DNA of 64,000 nucleotides, taken from positions 1 through 64,000 of the forward strand of contig JAFGNH010000022.1 in NCBI GenBank assembly GCA_016927115.1, given 5' to 3'. The translations under genes were made by a program, and so were the position numbers. Origin of the DNA: Anaerolineales bacterium. Its GTDB lineage: Bacteria; Chloroflexota; Anaerolineae; Anaerolineales; E44-bin32. This document shows, piece by piece, positions 9,290-17,882 of this stretch (the stretch's first letter is position 1; each line of letters starts with the position of its first letter). Below the pieces are notes generated by a model. The model searched no databases and was not told where the DNA came from. It saw nothing but the letters and a program-made list of their open reading frames with translations.

Positions 9290-10354
9290 ATGAGAATCGC
9301 AATCACAGCTGATGTACACATTACTTCCGATGACCAGCACCCGGAGCGGAACCATGCTCTGGAAGATATCTGCAGCCAGGTACTGGAACTGGGTATTGAG
9401 CATGTTGTTCTTGCCGGAGATATTCTCGATAAGGGTGTTAGCGCTGTTGCTTCCCTCGAGAGCATTTTAGGGCAGTATTCCACCCTCACGTTTCACATGA
9501 TCCCCGGTAATCACGATGCGCATCTCACCAGCGAAATGTTTGCACTTGAGAATCTTCACCTGTACACGACTCCTGCCATTAAGCAGCTTGCCCCGGATAG
9601 TTTCCCCATCCTTTTCCTTCCATACACCCCTGCTGCATCTATGGGAGATTTATTACAGAAACATGCTCATTGTCTGCCGCCTGGACGCTGGTACCTCATA
9701 AGCCACGGCGATTGGACCGGCTCACTTACAGCTTGGAATCCTCTTGAACCAGGTGTTTATATGCCCCTCACCCGCAGCGATATCAGTGCCTATCAACCTG
9801 CTCGTGTCCTGCTTGGGCATATCCACCAACCTTTTTCCAGCGGCATCGTCCACTTCCCGGGTTCTCCTTGCGGATTGGATATTAGTGAAACCGGGCAAAG
9901 GAGTTATATCCTGCTTGATACATCAGACAATACCATTTTGCGAAAACCTGTCCACACCGACCTTCTCTATTTCGACGAGATGTTTTTTATCACACCGTTT
10001 GAAAATGAGGAATCCGTTTTTCTTGAAAATCTCTGGAATCGGATTGATACATGGAATCTTACAGAAGAAGAGAGGAAAACAGCGCAAATCCGAATCCGTA
10101 TGAAAGGCTATTCCATAAACCGGGAGAAACTCGCAGAAGTTGTTCAAAGTGCACTGGAAGGCTATCGCTTCTATAAAGATGAAGGTCCTGACCTGAGTGG
10201 ACTCCTTCCTGTTTCCGATCCTGAGCTTACCTGGATTGCCGGCCAGGTTGTGCAGAGAGTGCAGGATCTGGATTGGGAACCCAGCCAGGACCTGCCCACT
10301 AAAGACGAGATTGTACTTTCCGCCCTTGCTGTAGTTTACGGGATTGAATCATGA
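9290..10354 (+). CDS. metallophosphoesterase, SbcD/Mre11-like nuclease subunit
   Basis: A 354-residue calcineurin-type phosphoesterase. The metal-binding motifs appear in order: ADVHIT (DxH) at the start, AGDILDKG (GDxxD), PGNHDAH (GNHD), SHGDW, and GHIHQPF (GHxH). This is the Mre11/SbcD set that builds a two-metal nuclease site. I chose ATG 9290 over the in-frame ATG at 9275 because MRIAITADVH is the usual family start. Its stop overlaps the start of the SMC-like ATPase gene in ATGA, so the two are translationally coupled and probably form one DNA-end-processing complex. It is shorter than E. coli SbcD (about 400 residues). Confidence 0.85.
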   Translation: MRIAITADVHITSDDQHPERNHALEDICSQVLELGIEHVVLAGDILDKGVSAVASLESILGQYSTLTFHMIPGNHDAHLTSEMFALENLHLYTTPAIKQLAPDSFPILFLPYTPAASMGDLLQKHAHCLPPGRWYLISHGDWTGSLTAWNPLEPGVYMPLTRSDISAYQPARVLLGHIHQPFSSGIVHFPGSPCGLDISETGQRSYILLDTSDNTILRKPVHTDLLYFDEMFFITPFENEESVFLENLWNRIDTWNLTEEERKTAQIRIRMKGYSINREKLAEVVQSALEGYRFYKDEGPDLSGLLPVSDPELTWIAGQVVQRVQDLDWEPSQDLPTKDEIVLSALAVVYGIES

Positions 10355-12450
10355 CTATCACGCTCGATATGATAAATGTTCGCAGCTACGGGCCTCTGCG
10401 CAAAGACCTTTCCCTGCAGCTTGGTCAGTTCAACCTGATCTATGGCGGCAACGAACGCGGCAAGACACTGATAGTAGAATTCTTGTTACGTTCGCTGTTT
10501 GAAAGTACAGGCAGTTGGGAATTGCGAGATGTGCCGCTTGAGGGCAGCGTAATTGTTTCCGGCACAGATATAAGAGGAACATTCTCTCCACGGGCTCGAA
10601 CCAAACTTGACACCATGCTCCTGGAGCAAGCTCCTGGTCTTCCCCGGAATATTGCCAGGCTTCTGGTAGTAAAAGGCGCGGAGCTCGCCTTTATTCAAGG
10701 CCGGAAGAATGGGATAAACCGCACAATCTTGAAAGATTATCTCTCTGGAACAGGAACGCTTGATACCATCGAAAACAGGATCTCCCCAACACTCAAATCA
10801 TCCAGTATTGATCAATCCAGAATCCTCGGTCCGAAGCGGGGCGAAATCAAGCGTTCTGATGAACTTGAAGCTTCCCTGACATCTTTCGATAAGATCCTGG
10901 AGGATCTCGATTCCCAGTACTCCGGTGCGAAACGTGCCCGGATCCGAGAAGAAATCGGGACGGTTAAACAGAAATTACAGAACCTGGAGCATGCCCGACG
11001 CCATCAAGCATACCAGCTGGCTCAACAAATCAACGCTCAAAATGAGCGCCTTTCCCACTATCCGGAAGAAACCCTGCTAAACCTGAACAACCGGTTGAAT
11101 GATTATCACAACCTGCAAAAAGCTATTGCAGAAAACCGGGAGAAAACTTCCGGGTTGGAAGGAGACATAGACCAGACACGATGGCTGAGATTTGCAGTGT
11201 CCCAACTTGAATCATGGCCCGAGCTCAAACCGGAAAAACCCCGGCCATTCCTGCTTCCCGCCGCCGGCGCTGCCCTGATTACTGCGATAGTTTTCCTGTT
11301 TCTTGAAATCCCACTGGCTGTTCTGGCCTCAGTATTGAGTGCAGTATTTTTCACCGTACTATATATTCTTCGCCTCCAAAAATCAGCCAACGCAGCTGTC
11401 CGGCAGGACCAATACCTGAAAATACTCCGGGAATTCAGGAGCCGCTTCCCGGATCACAAATCTGACCTTGCCTCCATGAAAGCTGCCCTGGAGAAACTGC
11501 AAATAAATTTTTACGCATTCGAACAGCTGTCGTCCAATCTGATTCAACAGCAGCAATCTCTCCAGCAGCTGGAACAGCAAATCCAAATCGCCTTCTCCCG
11601 ACTTGAATGCCCTTCGACCCGGCCTGAAGAGTGGTCAAATAAACTGGCGGAACTCCGGTCTACACGAAGGAATCTTGAAAAAAGAGTTCATTCCCTTGAA
11701 CTGGAACTGACCTCCCTGAATATTAAACCGGATGGGTACCTGCCGGAGGATCCGGGCCTAACCTTTTCTCACTCTGACTTGGACGCCTGTAGAGCAGAGC
11801 TCGAAATCCTTGAAAAAGAACGGATAAGTACTGAAGCGGAGTTCCAGTCCCTCAAGCAGCAGATCTGCATCGTAACACAGGATGATATATCGACTCCCTG
11901 GGAGCAGGTTATTCAGAATTTACTTCTTTTACGTCGGGAGACCGCTCGGGAATATCGGGCTGTAGTAAGCGATGCTGCCGGCAAAATCATCCTTTTTAAT
12001 ACCATCAACAATCTGCGGGTTCAGGAGGACGAAAAAATACTCCAGGCGCTTCAGGATCGAAGCATCCTCGATCCTCTCTGGCAGATTACCGGCAGGTATG
12101 ACTCACTCGAGTTGGAGGACGATCACCTTTTTGTGAGCGGTCCTCACGCCCATTTCAGGCTGTCTGACCTCAGCAGCGGTGCACAGGAGCAGGTTCTGCT
12201 GGCGCTGCGTCTTGGTCTGGCTTCCCGACTCTTCGCCGGTCAGCCTGCCTTTTTTATCCTGGATGATGCCTTCCAGCATGCAGATTGGCAGCGCAGAGAA
12301 AGACTGCTGCAGGAAATCATCCGTATCGCAAAAAGCGGCTGGCAGATCACTTACTTCAGCATGGATGAACATATCCGTGAATTATTTACATTGCTGGGGA
12401 AAAAAGCTTTCAAGAAGGACTTCCGGTATTTTGAGCTGTCTGATTCTTAG
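10351..12450 (+). CDS. SMC/Rad50-like ATPase (SbcC/YhaN type)
   Basis: A 699-residue ATPase coupled by an ATGA overlap to the nuclease gene upstream. The N-terminus has a Walker A-like GGNERGKT near residue 30. The C-terminal half has the ABC signature LSSGAQEQVLLALRLG and Walker B FFILDDAFQHAD. Between them lie heptad-rich coiled-coil stretches (about 185-255, 365-500). Around residues 305-345 two adjacent hydrophobic segments interrupt the coil, where Rad50 would carry a zinc hook (no CxxC is seen). This resembles YhaN-type proteins rather than true SbcC, which is about 1000 residues. The hydrophobic pair suggests membrane attachment. A role in DNA-end processing with its partner is inferred. 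Confidence 0.8.
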   Translation: MTITLDMINVRSYGPLRKDLSLQLGQFNLIYGGNERGKTLIVEFLLRSLFESTGSWELRDVPLEGSVIVSGTDIRGTFSPRARTKLDTMLLEQAPGLPRNIARLLVVKGAELAFIQGRKNGINRTILKDYLSGTGTLDTIENRISPTLKSSSIDQSRILGPKRGEIKRSDELEASLTSFDKILEDLDSQYSGAKRARIREEIGTVKQKLQNLEHARRHQAYQLAQQINAQNERLSHYPEETLLNLNNRLNDYHNLQKAIAENREKTSGLEGDIDQTRWLRFAVSQLESWPELKPEKPRPFLLPAAGAALITAIVFLFLEIPLAVLASVLSAVFFTVLYILRLQKSANAAVRQDQYLKILREFRSRFPDHKSDLASMKAALEKLQINFYAFEQLSSNLIQQQQSLQQLEQQIQIAFSRLECPSTRPEEWSNKLAELRSTRRNLEKRVHSLELELTSLNIKPDGYLPEDPGLTFSHSDLDACRAELEILEKERISTEAEFQSLKQQICIVTQDDISTPWEQVIQNLLLLRRETAREYRAVVSDAAGKIILFNTINNLRVQEDEKILQALQDRSILDPLWQITGRYDSLELEDDHLFVSGPHAHFRLSDLSSGAQEQVLLALRLGLASRLFAGQPAFFILDDAFQHADWQRRERLLQEIIRIAKSGWQITYFSMDEHIRELFTLLGKKAFKKDFRYFELSDS

Positions 12451-12494
12451 GTACACTATATACAAAGAGGTCAAACCAAAATAGGCAGGCAACC

Positions 12495-13346
12495 ATGAAA
12501 TTAAAATCAATCGTTCAATCAGGTGACCCGGAACACATCGCTGGAGGATTTGAATTTACAGAAGGTCCGGTATGGGTACCGGAAGGGTTTCTGCTTTTCT
12601 CAGATATCCCCGCCAATAAAATCTATCGCTGGTCTCCCGGGGATGGAGTATCAACGTATCTTGAACCAAGCGGGAATGCCAACGGCCTGACCCTTGATCT
12701 TCTCGGCCGTATCGTTATGTGCCAGCATGGGACCCGGACCGTCTCGCGGCTTGAAAAAGACGGCAGCCAGACCCTGCTTGCGGACAGGTTCCAGGATCAC
12801 CCTCTGAACAGCCCAAATGATGTCGTGATTGCGTCAGATGGAAGCATCTACTTCACCGATCCTCCATACGGGATAGAACCCGATCAAATCGAACAGCCAT
12901 GCAACGGCGTGTATCGTATAAATCCGGATAGATCGATCAACATTATCCGGGATAATTTCAGCCGGCCGAACGGCCTTGCCCTCAACTACGATGAGAGTAT
13001 CCTCTATGTGGATGATAGCCAGCACAGGCATGTCCGCGCTCTCGTTCTTGATCCTGCTGCAAACCCCACAGACGATCGAATCGTCGCTGATATGGACCAC
13101 CCACAACCTGGTTCACCAGATGGCATGAAGATCGACAGTGAGGGCAATCTTTTTGTAACAGGTGCCACCGGCGTTTGGGTCTTTTCCAGAGACAACGAAA
13201 GGCTCGGGGTTATCGTCACACCGGAGAAACCCAGCAACTGTGCATGGGGAGACGCTGACAGGCAGTCGCTGTACATCACTGCACGCACCTCAGTCTACCG
13301 AATCCGTGTTTTTATTCCCGGATTGCCGGATATCCGTAATCCGTAA
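12495..13346 (+). CDS. SMP-30/gluconolactonase-family sugar lactone hydrolase
   Basis: A 283-residue six-bladed beta-propeller of the SMP-30/gluconolaconase/LRE family. Diagnostic segments are FTEGPVW near residue 21 (metal-binding Glu), NSPNDVVIASDGSIYFTDPP near 104, RPNGLALNYDESILYVDD near 157, and SPDGMKIDSEGNLF near 205 (metal-binding Asp). Such enzymes open sugar or related lactones with a bound divalent cation. The substrate is not evident. No sugar-pathway gene is adjacent. The ATG follows AGGCAGG, and a strong terminator lies 34 bases after the stop. Confidence 0.88.
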   Translation: MKLKSIVQSGDPEHIAGGFEFTEGPVWVPEGFLLFSDIPANKIYRWSPGDGVSTYLEPSGNANGLTLDLLGRIVMCQHGTRTVSRLEKDGSQTLLADRFQDHPLNSPNDVVIASDGSIYFTDPPYGIEPDQIEQPCNGVYRINPDRSINIIRDNFSRPNGLALNYDESILYVDDSQHRHVRALVLDPAANPTDDRIVADMDHPQPGSPDGMKIDSEGNLFVTGATGVWVFSRDNERLGVIVTPEKPSNCAWGDADRQSLYITARTSVYRIRVFIPGLPDIRNP

Positions 13347-13380
13347 CCCGTAACCCTGTGCTGCCTCTAGAGAAAGACCT

Positions 13381-13424
13381 ATCAGTCAAGCTTCCTGCTT
13401 CATTATTCAGCTTGACTGATTTTT
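13381..13424 (+). terminator. intrinsic terminator after the SMP-30 gene
   Basis: ATCAGTCAAGCT (13381-13392) pairs over 12 bases with AGCTTGACTGAT (13409-13420), followed by a short T run. Confidence 0.85.
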
Positions 13425-13602
13425 ACTTCTACATATTCTCCAGATAAGTCAACAACCGGATTCTTCTTTACCCGCTATTTACAATGGAAACAAACCATTT
13501 CCGATTCTCAAAGGTATTTCTAATAGAAAGGTGCTTTTCAGACAAAAAGCCGGCTATCTCGAGCCAGTCTCAATATTCTCTGGGATATCATTGAGGACCT
13601 TA

Positions 13603-13794
13603 ATGGAAACACGGCGTAAAAACAATTTCATTTTCCTGATGTCAGTCCTGACCGCCGTTTTTCTATTTGGCAGTGGGATACGCCTGTTCCTTATTGGCGA
13701 TTTATCAGGCACAACCATCTATTTCCTGATGGGTATCATCCTCTTTACAGCCTGCCTGGACTGGTACCAGAATTCTCATTCAGGCGGCCTCTGA
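13603..13794 (+). CDS. small membrane protein, unknown function
   Basis: A 63-residue protein starting at ATG 13603 after GAGG. The reading frame is open further upstream to a TTG near 13531, but no ribosome site supports that. After a basic start (METRRKN) there are two hydrophobic segments, about residues 10-30 and 35-53, joined by a short polar turn; the end is polar. I do not recognise a family. It lies between a terminator and the DtxR regulatory region, so it is probably transcribed alone. Confidence 0.55.
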   Translation: METRRKNNFIFLMSVLTAVFLFGSGIRLFLIGDLSGTTIYFLMGIILFTACLDWYQNSHSGGL

Positions 13795-14151
13795 GAAAAT
13801 TACATACTTCGTCGAAACGGTATCTCCAGATCTTTCCGGACTATACAAGCAAACGAAGGAAAATGAATCCATGTGTATTGAAAAATCTTTTCTTTCATGC
13901 TGCCCTCCTGAGAATGCCCTGAGTCCCTCTCGCTTGCGCCATATCCTGATCACTCAATAAAAGTATTACCAATCCAATCACCCGAGTGAATATCATCTGC
14001 AAACCTGATCTTCTTTTAGTTTGTACACCAACATTTCAATACCTGCACACTTATATATGACATTTCTCTAATTCATACAGATATTCCTCCTTAAAAATGG
14101 GTGTATAATGGGTTATGTTATGGATAACCATAACTTTAAGGGTACATTGTT
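13795..14151. other. intergenic region upstream of the DtxR regulator
   Basis: A 357-base gap. Two very short frames near 13864-13960 (19 and 29 codons) follow GAAGGAAA; neither has a recognisable product and I do not call them. The right end holds TATAAT at 14104-14109, a likely -10 box, followed directly by a palindromic operator (listed separately). Confidence 0.5.
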
Positions 14152-14166
14152 ATGAATAACCATAAA
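14117..14166 (+). promoter_or_regulatory. two palindromic operators, likely DtxR autoregulation
   Basis: GTTATGG-ATAA-CCATAAC at 14117-14134 is a perfect 7+7 dyad just after the -10 box TATAAT (14104-14109). A second, nearly identical copy, GTTATGAATAACCATAA, covers 14149-14165 and includes the start codon of the regulator gene at 14152. The copies are 32 bases centre to centre, about three helical turns, so two dimers could bind the same face. Position and dyad form fit a DtxR-family site, but the binding protein is inferred from adjacency. Confidence 0.7.
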
Positions 14167-14868
14167 TCTGAAGATACAAGCGAAAGCGAAGAAATGTATC
14201 TTCTTACAATTGCACGAATGACTGAACAGAATGCCAATCGTCCAGTTCCGATAACACAGATAGCGGAGGAATTGGGGCTGCAGCCCGTTTCCGTCCATCA
14301 GATGATTCGCAAACTTGAAGACAGCGATCTTGTGAATTACCTGCCCTATAAAGGTGTTTTGCTTACCAACATGGGTGAAACCATTGCCTGTACGTTTCTT
14401 AGGTTTCACCGGCTGTGGGAAGTATTCCTGACCACGCATCTTGGTTTCACTGTTGAAGAAGCATCGGAAATTGCGTGCGAACTCGAACATGCCAGCACCG
14501 AAGAACTGGCAAAAAGGTTGGAAACCTATCTGGATGGACCGGTGTTTTCACCCAAGGGCAAGCTGATTCCACCTTCGGATCCAGAAGAACGGCACCTTCC
14601 AACCATCACATTGAGCAATCTCAAAGCGGGCAAAGATGCCATAATTCTGCAGATCAAGACCGACGAAGCTGCAAGAGCTTTTCTGGCTTCAGAAGGTGTT
14701 ACACCAGGTGCAATCGTAACTTCCCTTGGCACAGGAAGCACGGGAGATATCCTGGTAGACGTGAACGGAAACTCAGTTCATCTTGGAGAAAAGATAACAC
14801 ACCAGATCAATATTAAACCGGTGCCGGTACCGGCATCGCAAATCAGAATGGAACAAAAGTTGGCCTGA
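14152..14868 (+). CDS. DtxR-family metal-dependent repressor with FeoA-like domain
   Basis: A 238-residue protein. Residues 10-75 form the winged-helix DNA-binding domain (EEMYLLTIARMTEQN, then the helix-turn-helix QIAEELGLQPVSVHQMIRKL). Residues 80-145 are the metal-binding dimerisation domain, with the His/Glu/Cys-rich TFLRFHRLWEVFL and IACELEHA. The C-terminal 75 residues resemble the FeoA/SH3-like domain of full-length DtxR/IdeR/MntR. The gene lies directly upstream of feoA-feoB-feoC and has two operator dyads at its start, so it most likely senses Fe(II) and represses itself and the Feo genes. Mn(II) sensing is possible. Confidence 0.9.
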   Translation: MNNHKSEDTSESEEMYLLTIARMTEQNANRPVPITQIAEELGLQPVSVHQMIRKLEDSDLVNYLPYKGVLLTNMGETIACTFLRFHRLWEVFLTTHLGFTVEEASEIACELEHASTEELAKRLETYLDGPVFSPKGKLIPPSDPEERHLPTITLSNLKAGKDAIILQIKTDEAARAFLASEGVTPGAIVTSLGTGSTGDILVDVNGNSVHLGEKITHQINIKPVPVPASQIRMEQKLA

Positions 14869-14976
14869 ACCTTAAATCACGAATCGCTGCACTTTGATCA
14901 GAGACATTTAATTACGCACAAGCTTTTACGGAAATGGGAATTGTTCTGGTATTTGGAAATTTGTGGAGGTATGTGA

Positions 14977-15219
14977 ATGAAAAAGGAGTCCATCATAACA
15001 CTCAGCAAAGCTGCTTCCGGGCAGCAGGTAAAGCTGATCAGCATAGATGCCGGTCGTGGGCTGACTCATCGATTGGCGGAACTTGGCCTGACACCCGGTG
15101 TGGAACTATCTGTTGTCCAGGCGGATCGCAGCGGCCCTGTACTGGTCTCCGTTCGTGGCTCCCGTATTGCATTGGGTAGAGGTATGGCTCACAAATTAAA
15201 AATCGAACCGATAGGATAG
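14977..15219 (+). CDS. feoA: FeoA, ferrous iron transport accessory protein
   Basis: An 80-residue SH3-like FeoA. The family pattern is clear: LSKAASGQQVKLISI, RLAELGLTPGVELSV, GPVLVSVRGSRIALGRGMAHKL. It sits in the cytoplasm and supports Fe(II) uptake by FeoB, probably by contacting the G-domain or membrane part. The ATG follows GGAGGT at eight bases. It is ten bases upstream of feoB and is the first gene of a feoA-feoB-feoC set, downstream of the DtxR regulator in the same direction. Confidence 0.95.
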   Translation: MKKESIITLSKAASGQQVKLISIDAGRGLTHRLAELGLTPGVELSVVQADRSGPVLVSVRGSRIALGRGMAHKLKIEPIG

Positions 15220-15229
15220 GATAATCCGA

Positions 15230-15811
15230 ATGACAGAGAAACGAATCCATGTTGCCCTCGCTGGCAATCCAAATACAGGAAAAAGCACCGTATTCAATGC
15301 ACTCACCGGATCGCACCAGCATGTTGGTAACTGGCCAGGAAAAACCGTGGAAAAGAAGGAAGGCGAGTACAGCTATGGGGGTGTAGATGTTCAGGTCATC
15401 GATCTCCCCGGCACATACAGTCTTTCCTATTATTCCCTGGAGGAACAGATTGCCCGTGATTACATCATAAAGAACCACCCGGATGTAGTGGTGAATGTCG
15501 TGGATTGCTCCAACCTTGAACGCAACCTGTATCTTACGGTTCAGATTCTAGAAACTCATACACCCGTAATACTTTTCCTGAACATGGAAGACCAGGCACA
15601 CGTGCTGGGTTATAAGATTGATCACCAGGAATTATCCAGGCGGCTGAATGGAATTATTGTGATTCCTGGAACAGCAAGTAAATATAGAGGGATCCGGGCG
15701 CTTCAGGATGCCATCCTCGAGTTCACCCAGCAGAATGGAATTTCTGAAGAGCCAGCTTTCGCAACCCCTGGCAATGAAAGGCTTCTTCATGGCAGTTTAT
15801 CAAGCCGCTGA
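15230..15811 (+). CDS. feoB: FeoB N-terminal G-domain segment (frame ends early)
   Basis: The 193 residues form the GTPase half of the Fe(II) transporter FeoB: G1 GNPNTGKST near residue 13, the G2 region GNWPGKTVEKKEG, G3 DLPGTYSL near 63, and a G4 region LFLNMEDQAH (canonical NxxD here appears as NMED). It then enters the helical linker and ends at TGA 15809-15811. The membrane half of FeoB continues in the +1 frame from within this reading frame. Together they would make about 757 residues, normal for FeoB. Either the gene is split into two overlapping cistrons, or ribosomes shift frame, or there is a mutation or assembly error. See the next entry. Confidence 0.85.
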   Translation: MTEKRIHVALAGNPNTGKSTVFNALTGSHQHVGNWPGKTVEKKEGEYSYGGVDVQVIDLPGTYSLSYYSLEEQIARDYIIKNHPDVVVNVVDCSNLERNLYLTVQILETHTPVILFLNMEDQAHVLGYKIDHQELSRRLNGIIVIPGTASKYRGIRALQDAILEFTQQNGISEEPAFATPGNERLLHGSLSSR

Positions 15812-17504
15812 TGAGATTGTTGTTAATTACGGTAGTGCAATCGAGCAACAGATTTCACTCCTTGTAAAAACCATAAAACACTATCCTCAACTGGAGGTGT
15901 ACCATCCCCGCTGGCTGGCTATCCAGCTTCTTGAAGGTGACCAGTCCCTGCTCAGTGACCTCCCGGAAGAAATTCTTCAGCCTATCCAGACTGTCGTCTC
16001 ATCCTCCTTTCAGATCCTTATGGAAACCTATGACAACGATCTTGATGCGGTCATAGCCGATCTCCGTTACACCTGGATAAACTATCTTGTTCGGGATGTT
16101 ATCCAGAAACCCGACATTGAGAAACGCACATTCTCCGACCGTCTGGACCATTTCACCACCCATCCGATTCTGGGACTTCCCATATTCCTCCTGCTGATGT
16201 GGGTTGTATTCAAGATTATCACCGACATATCCGCTCCCTTTGTTAATTTTGTAGACCAGGTTATTGCCGGCCCTGTCAATGGATGGACAACTGCGCTCCT
16301 CCAGCTTGCAGGTCTGAACGGCACATGGTTTGAAAGCCTTCTGCTTGAGGGGGTTATTGCCGGTGTCGGAGGCATTCTCGTATTTGTGCCTCTTCTGATG
16401 GCGCTGTACTTCGTGCTGGGATTGCTGGAAGATTCTGGCTACCTCGGCCGTTCTGCCTTTGTCATGGACAGCCTGATGAACCGCATCGGCCTTGATGGAA
16501 AAAGCTTCCTGCCGATGATCCTCGGTTTTGGCTGTAGTGTTCCTGCCATCTATGCGACCAGAACACTCGCCAGTAGAAAAGACCGCGTTCTTGTCAGTTT
16601 ACTGGTTCCGTTTATGAGCTGCAGTGCGCGGCTGCCGATTTATCTTCTCTTCGCCGCAGCATTCTTCCCGGAGAACACGGGAACCATTATTTCCGCCCTG
16701 TACCTGTTTGGTATCCTGATGGCTCTGTTCATCGGCCTTCTGCTGCGAAAAACACTTTTCCGCACGAAAGAACCCACTCCCCTTGTGATGGAACTTCCCC
16801 CTTATCGACTCCCTACTTTACGCAATATCTGGTTCCAGATGTGGAATCCAACCCGTGAGTTTCTGAGCAAGGCCTGGACTATCATTCTGGGGTCCAGCCT
16901 CTTAATCTGGCTGCTGATGGCTGTTCCTGTCAGAGGAGAAGGAGATTTTTCCAGTGTGGATATCTCAGACAGCGCTTTTGCAGTAGTGAATGAAGCTTTG
17001 GCACCTGTTTTCACACCGCTGGGCTTCGGTGAATGGGAGGTCAGCAGTTCACTGGTCACCGGTCTCATTGCAAAAGAAATTGTGGTGACAACCATGTCCC
17101 AGGTATACCGAGTGGACTCCACCATGACGGAAGCTGAACCGATGAACCTGACCGAAGGGCTGCGCACAATCGCGATGGAGTTTTACTCAGCATCAATAAA
17201 TACGATTAAATCCATTCCAAAAATTATTAATATCAACCTCCTTGATGATGAAGAAGTAGACCAGACCAGACTGCAAGCGACGTTAACAAACCGGTTTGAC
17301 TTGATGAGCGGCGGCCACGGAAAGCTGGCCGGCTTTTCCTTCATGATTTTTGCACTTCTTTACACCCCCTGCATGGTCACTGCCGCAGCGCTGAAACATG
17401 AACTGGGAACACGCTGGATGTTTGCCAGCATGATCGGTCAGTTTGTACTTGCCTGGGTGATCTCATTTCTTATTTACCAGGGTGGCGTTTTTCTGCTCGG
17501 ATAG
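15789..17504 (+). CDS. feoB: FeoB membrane segment (separate frame)
   Basis: From ATG 15789 (frame open from 15708) this encodes about 571 residues: the end of the FeoB helical linker (NYGSAIEQQISLLV), then the permease with two Gate regions. Key segments are GLLEDSGYLGRSAFVMD, FGCSVPAIYATRTL and FMSCSARLPIYLLFAAAF, followed by SSLVTGLIAKEIVVTTM. All residues expected of a working Fe(II) channel appear present. AAAGG (15776-15780) lies eight bases before ATG 15789, so restart inside the end of the G-domain gene is feasible. The rest of the frame is undamaged over 1.7 kb, which argues against old decay. Confidence 0.85.
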   Translation: MAVYQAADEIVVNYGSAIEQQISLLVKTIKHYPQLEVYHPRWLAIQLLEGDQSLLSDLPEEILQPIQTVVSSSFQILMETYDNDLDAVIADLRYTWINYLVRDVIQKPDIEKRTFSDRLDHFTTHPILGLPIFLLLMWVVFKIITDISAPFVNFVDQVIAGPVNGWTTALLQLAGLNGTWFESLLLEGVIAGVGGILVFVPLLMALYFVLGLLEDSGYLGRSAFVMDSLMNRIGLDGKSFLPMILGFGCSVPAIYATRTLASRKDRVLVSLLVPFMSCSARLPIYLLFAAAFFPENTGTIISALYLFGILMALFIGLLLRKTLFRTKEPTPLVMELPPYRLPTLRNIWFQMWNPTREFLSKAWTIILGSSLLIWLLMAVPVRGEGDFSSVDISDSAFAVVNEALAPVFTPLGFGEWEVSSSLVTGLIAKEIVVTTMSQVYRVDSTMTEAEPMNLTEGLRTIAMEFYSASINTIKSIPKIININLLDDEEVDQTRLQATLTNRFDLMSGGHGKLAGFSFMIFALLYTPCMVTAAALKHELGTRWMFASMIGQFVLAWVISFLIYQGGVFLLG

Positions 17505-17551
17505 CTCACCCGGCAGAATGCAGCTATAGAGGAATTATTAGAGGATCATTT

Positions 17552-17806
17552 ATGGGTATTACATTTCAAGTTCTCGAAGAAATTCAGAAAGCCGGATCAA
17601 CGCTTACTCTCGATCAGCTTGCCCGGTCTTTGTTTATGGAACGCAGCGCATTGGAAAAAGTGATTGAATTCTGGATCCGAAAGGGAAAAATAATCCGGGT
17701 GAATAATATGCTTTGCACAGCGAACTGCGGTCAATGCAGTAAACCATGCTCCATGGCAGCACGTCTGCCGGAAGGCCTTGTTCAATATCAGGTAAAAGTA
17801 GATTGA
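17552..17806 (+). CDS. feoC: FeoC-like transcriptional regulator
   Basis: An 84-residue winged-helix protein. Residues 5-52 form the helix-turn-helix (LEEIQKAGSTLTLDQLARSL, then ALEKVIEFWIRKGKI). The C-terminal part carries a cysteine cluster, CTANCGQCSKPC, of the type that holds an oxygen-sensitive Fe-S cluster in FeoC proteins. FeoC proteins bind FeoB and tune its stability or act as small regulators. It lies 47 bases after feoB with a GAGGA ribosome site, completing a feoABC operon. Confidence 0.88.
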   Translation: MGITFQVLEEIQKAGSTLTLDQLARSLFMERSALEKVIEFWIRKGKIIRVNNMLCTANCGQCSKPCSMAARLPEGLVQYQVKVD

Positions 17807-17882
17807 CCGGCCCCAGTCCCCTCCCCCTTCAGCCAGTCTCTCGGCGGCTGTGACCACTATTCCTAGGCACAATGAATTAGTG

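Noticed and set aside
8703-9302. A 199-codon minus-strand frame
   Set aside because: It overlaps the end of the GT39-like gene and an intergenic region; composition is that of a shadow frame.
13872-13960. Short Cys-containing ORF (29 codons) after GAAGGAAA
   Set aside because: Too short, no recognisable feature and no terminator or antiterminator linked to it.
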